Shown here: in pieces, positions 6,633-9,344 of the stretch
Layout: every line of letters begins with the position of its first letter
Position numbering within the stretch: position 1 is the first letter of the stretch
NCBI GenBank assembly: GCA_947508155.1
Contig: CANNRM010000011.1
Coordinates: 1 to 9,344 of the forward strand
DNA length: 9,344 bases
Direction: 5' to 3'
Source of the DNA: Rickettsiales bacterium
GTDB taxonomy: Bacteria; Pseudomonadota; Alphaproteobacteria; Rickettsiales; Rickettsiaceae
The notes under the pieces: generated by a model
Told to the model about the DNA's origin: nothing
Databases searched by the model: none
What the model saw: the letters and a program-made list of their open reading frames with translations, nothing else
Position numbers and translations under genes: made by a program

Positions 6633-7553
6633 ATGATACGGTATAAATTTATATTTTTGATTTCCTTATTTCTACTTAGTGGATGCAGTACCAGGGGCCC
6701 GGGAGATAAATATCTAAAACAAATATCTGGTACTATAAACAAAGACTACCATCTGGATAAAGGAGAGCTAATTGCTAAATATAATTTAGTAAAAACCTCT
6801 GGGCAGAGTCAGTGTTTATTTGCCAAGGATTATGGGAGAATTGTAAGTGATGGAATAGCAAGTCAGAAATTTCTAAATTCAGTTAAACTACGCATGAAAG
6901 ATGCTGGAACGTTGCAAGAAGCAAGCCGTAATAAAATGAGTTCTTTATACAATAATATTCTTGCTATTAATGCAAAATACAATGTTATTTCAAGGCGTGA
7001 TATAAAAAAATTACAGTCCTTCTTGTCCATCGCGCCTATAGCATCTTCAGATTCGCCTTTTGATCTGATAGATCCTAAACCACAAACAATTTCCGCAAAT
7101 CACTTCGCAAATCTTGGTAATATGGATAATACTTTGAGATATATACCGATATTTTTGCCTCAAACTCATACTTCTATGACAAGTCCTTTCGGCACCAGAA
7201 AACACCCTGTTTACGGAGAAACACGCTTTCATCAGGGGACAGATTTTGCTGCCAATAAACATGCTATGATTCATGCAGCAGCTGATGGGAAGATTTTAGA
7301 AGTTGGACATTCAAAATCATATGGGAATTTTATTTTAGCAGAGCATGGAGGGGCGTTTAGAACGCGATACGCTCATTTAAGTAAATTATTAGTCGATTCC
7401 GGTGAGAGAATATTTCAAGGGCAATTGATAGGGCTTCAAGGAAGTAGTGGCAGTGCAACGGGTGATCATTTGCATTTTGAGGTGATTTATAAGGGAGAGC
7501 CTGTTGATCCTATGTTTTTTGTTGGAGGGGAATATCGGTGCAGGAGGGGGTGA
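6633..7553 (+). CDS. M23-family metallopeptidase, lipoprotein (LytM/NlpD type)
   Basis: Predicted zinc endopeptidase acting on peptidoglycan cross-links, or a catalytically competent relative of NlpD/EnvC-type division factors. From ATG 6633 the protein is 306 aa; an in-frame GTG at 6609 would add eight residues (numbering below is from that GTG). Starting at the ATG gives a textbook lipoprotein signal, MIRYKF then a hydrophobic stretch and lipobox LLSGC (lipidated C26); Ser follows the Cys, which in E. coli would allow outer-membrane sorting. Residues about 85-185 form a helical linker. The M23 domain covers about 185-305 with H208 and D212 (RFHQGTD), H256 (YAHL), and H287/H289 (HLHFEV): all zinc and catalytic residues are present. 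No Shine-Dalgarno is obvious. The gene is divergent from the symporter-kinase gene, and a 34-bp palindrome starts five bases after its stop. Confidence 0.92.
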   Translation: MIRYKFIFLISLFLLSGCSTRGPGDKYLKQISGTINKDYHLDKGELIAKYNLVKTSGQSQCLFAKDYGRIVSDGIASQKFLNSVKLRMKDAGTLQEASRNKMSSLYNNILAINAKYNVISRRDIKKLQSFLSIAPIASSDSPFDLIDPKPQTISANHFANLGNMDNTLRYIPIFLPQTHTSMTSPFGTRKHPVYGETRFHQGTDFAANKHAMIHAAADGKILEVGHSKSYGNFILAEHGGAFRTRYAHLSKLLVDSGERIFQGQLIGLQGSSGSATGDHLHFEVIYKGEPVDPMFFVGGEYRCRRG

Positions 7554-7558
7554 GGTTT

Positions 7559-7592
7559 TAGCGGAAAAATGACAAATGTCAATTCTCCGCTA
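7559..7592. repeat. 34-bp palindromic element, copy A
   Basis: Near-perfect palindrome: arms TAGCGGA (7559-7565) and TCCGCTA (7586-7592) plus a central TGACA-AA-TGTCA (7570-7581); 14 of 17 symmetrical positions pair. It is identical over all 34 bases to copy B (9109-9142). It begins five bases after the M23 stop codon and lies 72 bp beyond the 3' end of the ATPase gene. It may serve as an RNA hairpin at the end of both converging transcripts, though no T-run follows. On the plus strand it also holds ATGACA with TAATAT (7591-7596) 16 nt later, a weak promoter-like pair. Confidence 0.9.
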
Positions 7593-7663
7593 ATATGATT
7601 CAAGATTAGTCAATTAAGCCTGCGTGAAGTAAATTACCAATGAAGCGATTTGTGTCTTTGCAT
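7593..7663. other. Spacer holding a short open frame that may be a gene remnant
   Basis: On the minus strand, in a frame different from that of the ATPase gene, an open frame runs from about 7678 into this spacer and ends with TAA at 7608-7606. Its translation ends NRFIGNLLHAGLID, which looks protein-like, but there is no start codon after the preceding in-frame TAG. A 7-bp hairpin, TTTACAG (7663-7669) with CTGTAAA (7675-7681), overlaps the ATPase stop codon. Nothing else is visible. Confidence 0.25.
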
Positions 7664-9079
7664 TTACAGTAACTCTGTAAAATCTATTTTTCTAGCAAAA
7701 TATCCACTATTATCAAGTTCCTCTGATAAAGTGCCGCAAAAGATCAATATTGGCAATATAGAAAAATTTTTGGGTACTATAAGATTTTTGATTTTATTTT
7801 TAACCTCATCTATCACATTTGCAGAAATAGCATTTTTACTCGTTTTTATCTCGCATAAATACAGAATATTTTCTTTTGTTTGTATCATATAATCAATCTG
7901 ACAGCCAGGATGGCGTTTTGTGGTTCTTTGAAAAAATCCTCCATCTTGTACTACAGAAGAATTAGTAATAGAAAGCTGTTCAAGTAAAATTTGCCTATTG
8001 CTTTTTACAAGATTTTCAAATTGTAACCCTAAAATACCATACCAATTATTTAGTGTTGAAAGATCGATATCACTAAAGCCGCCTTTCTTAATTTTATTTT
8101 TATTTGGTTCGATATATTTGAGATAAAATCTTACATAATTATCGCTAAGTCTGTAAGTACTTAAATTAGATTCTTTTCCAGAATTTATAATCCATGTAAA
8201 ATCTCGCGAAATAAATCCAGATGTTTCTAAATCTTCTAAATATTCAGAGAGCATACCTCCGTCGCTTATGCCAAGGGTTGTTGCAATTCCTAATCTATCT
8301 TTGTTCCCATCTGCAAGAGTCGTGATTATGTTTTTATACATAGCGTTTTTTTTAGAAAATAGATCAGAAAATATCTGGTCAAATTCGGTGTATAAGACCC
8401 CACTCGGTTCAAAACACATTTTTTTAATGTTATATTCGGCACTCAAATTTGTGTTTATTTCTTCTAGATACCTTGGAACTCCTCCTGTGACGGATAGCAT
8501 TTTTAATTTCTCCGTGGGAGAAATGGTGCATTCTGCGGGCCATATTTGGGCGCATTCTGGTAGACTAAGCTCTTTTAGTGTAAGCGTAAGAGATATACGG
8601 CCTACAAATCCTGTATTTGATAGAATATTTTTGTCTATCCAAGATGCAATAGAGCTACAAACGATCATGATTAATTTCGGATTTTGTGAAAAAATTTGGT
8701 CCCACATAGTCTTTAATATACCTAAGAAATCATCATCTCCATTGCTCATCCAGGATATTTCATCCATTAAAATGACTGCTTTTTCATTCATAGTTTGAGT
8801 GCCCAAAGTATGCAGCATATCAAACCAATTGTCTTTTACTGGATAATGAAAATATTTTTCTAGTTGGAGACTAAAAAATTTTCTTTGGGATGCGTTAGTT
8901 TCTTGTTTGCTTGGTGGGATTCCAGAAAAAGAGTAAAATTTATAGTTTTGTCCGAATTCTTTCGCGAGTCTGCTTTTACCGATGCGTCGTCTACCTTTCA
9001 TTATAACAAGACTTGCGGAAGGCTTGTCTCGCAAGCTTTTGAGGGCGTCAATCTCGTGTTTTCTACCGATAAATTTCAT
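7664..9079 (-). CDS. AAA/STAND-like ATPase with C-terminal DUF234-type PD-(D/E)XK-like domain, 471 aa
   Basis: Member of the archaeal-ATPase-like group (COG1672 type, ATPase plus DUF234), whose function is not established. Seen: N-terminal FIGRKHEIDAL, Walker A GRRRIGKS (29-36), Walker B VILMDE (102-107), a sensor-like CSS (141-143), and GGVPRYL (199-205), typical of this group. A winged-helix-like segment spans about 245-300 (IATTLGISDGGMLSEYLEDLETSGFI). The C-terminal part has E355 (QFENLV), D396 (CQIDYM), and E410-I-K412 (LYLCEIKTS), the layout of a PD-(D/E)XK nuclease core, with catalytic residues apparently intact. The start ATG (9079-9077) has no Shine-Dalgarno, but MKFIGR at the N-terminus is the usual family start. 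The gene is bracketed by identical 34-bp palindromes, and the upstream copy provides its promoter. It is probably accessory DNA; role in defence, mobility or regulation unknown. Confidence 0.9.
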   Translation of the reverse strand: MKFIGRKHEIDALKSLRDKPSASLVIMKGRRRIGKSRLAKEFGQNYKFYSFSGIPPSKQETNASQRKFFSLQLEKYFHYPVKDNWFDMLHTLGTQTMNEKAVILMDEISWMSNGDDDFLGILKTMWDQIFSQNPKLIMIVCSSIASWIDKNILSNTGFVGRISLTLTLKELSLPECAQIWPAECTISPTEKLKMLSVTGGVPRYLEEINTNLSAEYNIKKMCFEPSGVLYTEFDQIFSDLFSKKNAMYKNIITTLADGNKDRLGIATTLGISDGGMLSEYLEDLETSGFISRDFTWIINSGKESNLSTYRLSDNYVRFYLKYIEPNKNKIKKGGFSDIDLSTLNNWYGILGLQFENLVKSNRQILLEQLSITNSSVVQDGGFFQRTTKRHPGCQIDYMIQTKENILYLCEIKTSKNAISANVIDEVKNKIKNLIVPKNFSILPILIFCGTLSEELDNSGYFARKIDFTELL

Positions 9080-9104
9080 TTGAATATTATGTTTATTTAT
9101 CTTG

Positions 9105-9132
9105 AGTATAGCGGAAAAATGACAAATGTCAA
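9105..9132 (-). promoter_or_regulatory. Promoter of the ATPase gene built from palindrome copy B
   Basis: On the minus strand a perfect -35 TTGACA (9132-9127) in the middle of the palindrome is followed after 16 nt by TATACT (9110-9105). The first two bases of the -10 box are the terminal TA of the palindrome and the other four come from the flank. The predicted transcription start is near 9098, about 19 nt before the ATG at 9079. This is the best sigma-70 promoter match I found in the window. Confidence 0.6.
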
Positions 9133-9142
9133 TTCTCCGCTA
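9109..9142. repeat. 34-bp palindromic element, copy B
   Basis: Identical to copy A over its full length and in the same orientation, upstream of the ATPase start codon. Arms are TAGCGGA (9109-9115) and TCCGCTA (9136-9142), with centre TGACA-AA-TGTCA (9120-9131). It holds the -35 box of the ATPase promoter. It is 19 bp from copy C. Confidence 0.9.
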
Positions 9143-9161
9143 GTACAACACATAAGATTTC

Positions 9162-9195
9162 CGGCGGAAAAATGACAAATGTCAATTCTTCGCTA
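9162..9195. repeat. 34-bp palindromic element, copy C (diverged, with extra outer arms)
   Basis: Matches copies A and B at 31 of 34 positions and has the same orientation. The differences are CG for TA at the left end and T for C at 9190. Outside it, AGATTTC (9155-9161) and GAAATCT (9196-9202) form a further perfect 7-bp inverted repeat, so the whole hairpin spans 9155-9202. On the minus strand its first three bases, TAG, are the stop codon of the GST-like gene, and the hairpin could end that transcript. Confidence 0.88.
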
Positions 9196-9344
9196 GAAAT
9201 CTAAATCTTGATAATGTTTTGGTGGTGCGAAGCCAGCGATGTTGTCCTGTAAGAACGGACGGAAGCTAGGACGAGACTTAATTAGAGAATACCATTCTTT
9301 TACTTCAGGATATTGTTCCCAGATTATTTCTCCAAAATAATCTA
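9193..9344 (-). CDS. Glutathione S-transferase family protein, FzlA-like, C-terminal 49 residues (5' end outside window)
   Basis: The visible frame contains EWYSLIKSRPSFRPF and AGFAPPKHYQDLDF before TAG (9195-9193). The 'KSRPSFRP.L.D...G..PP.HY.DLDF' ending is characteristic of alphaproteobacterial GST-fold proteins related to FzlA, which in Caulobacter binds FtsZ and affects constriction; whether this copy does so is inference. The N-terminal thioredoxin-like domain and most of the helical domain lie beyond the right edge. The stop codon is formed by the end of palindrome copy C, and the last codons form the outer arm of the enlarged hairpin. Confidence 0.8.
   Translation of the reverse strand, partial: DYFGEIIWEQYPEVKEWYSLIKSRPSFRPFLQDNIAGFAPPKHYQDLDF

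Noticed and set aside
8268..8798. 176-codon open frame on the plus strand
   Set aside because: Antisense to the ATPase gene, whose Walker motifs are conserved; no ribosome site. Shadow frame.
9109..9195. Two near-identical repeats with a 19-bp spacer, CRISPR-like at first sight
   Set aside because: Only two tandem units, a spacer too short for known arrays, a third copy 1.5 kb away, and no cas genes.
1..9344. tRNA, rRNA, riboswitch or complete IS transposase
   Set aside because: No cloverleaf, rRNA-like tract, recognised aptamer or transposase-like protein was seen on either strand by reading; not tested with covariance models.

Overview
The window is AT-rich, gene-dense DNA that looks like the chromosome of an alphaproteobacterium, probably an intracellular lineage such as Rickettsiales or a relative. 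The evidence is the low GC, a valyl-tRNA synthetase of the archaeal sequence type (known from Rickettsia), a glutathione S-transferase tail typical of alphaproteobacteria (FzlA-like), and many short palindromic elements packed between genes. This placement is inference; no rRNA or other marker is present.

Layout from left to right: the 5' two fifths or so of valS (minus, runs off the left edge); a 51-bp nested palindrome; an uncharacterised acidic 213-aa protein (plus, with its own promoter); a possible 21-codon leaderless peptide ending in a hairpin; an MFS transporter (plus); a 127-bp imperfect palindrome filling the gap between convergent genes; ychF (minus); and, 15 nt upstream of ychF on the same strand, a Na+/solute-symporter protein fused to a histidine-kinase-type ATPase domain. 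A 110 to 134-bp divergent control region with dyads separates that gene from an M23 lipoprotein peptidase (plus). Last come an AAA ATPase with a PD-(D/E)XK-like C-terminus (minus) and the 3' end of a GST/FzlA-like gene (minus, runs off the right edge).

The most unusual part is the right third. A 34-bp near-palindrome occurs three times in the same orientation (7559-7592, 9109-9142, 9162-9195). Two identical copies bracket the ATPase gene. The upstream copy supplies a perfect TTGACA -35 box, and the first two bases of a TATACT -10 box, for that gene. The third copy supplies the stop codon of the GST gene. An arms-only relative sits at 1964-1978. The second notable item is the symporter-kinase fusion, which has no room for a phosphoacceptor (DHp) domain and has a degenerate G2 box, so it may be a non-canonical transporter-sensor.

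The housekeeping genes (valS, ychF, fzlA-like) form the conserved frame. The palindromes, the ATPase gene and the 213-aa gene look like accessory material between them.
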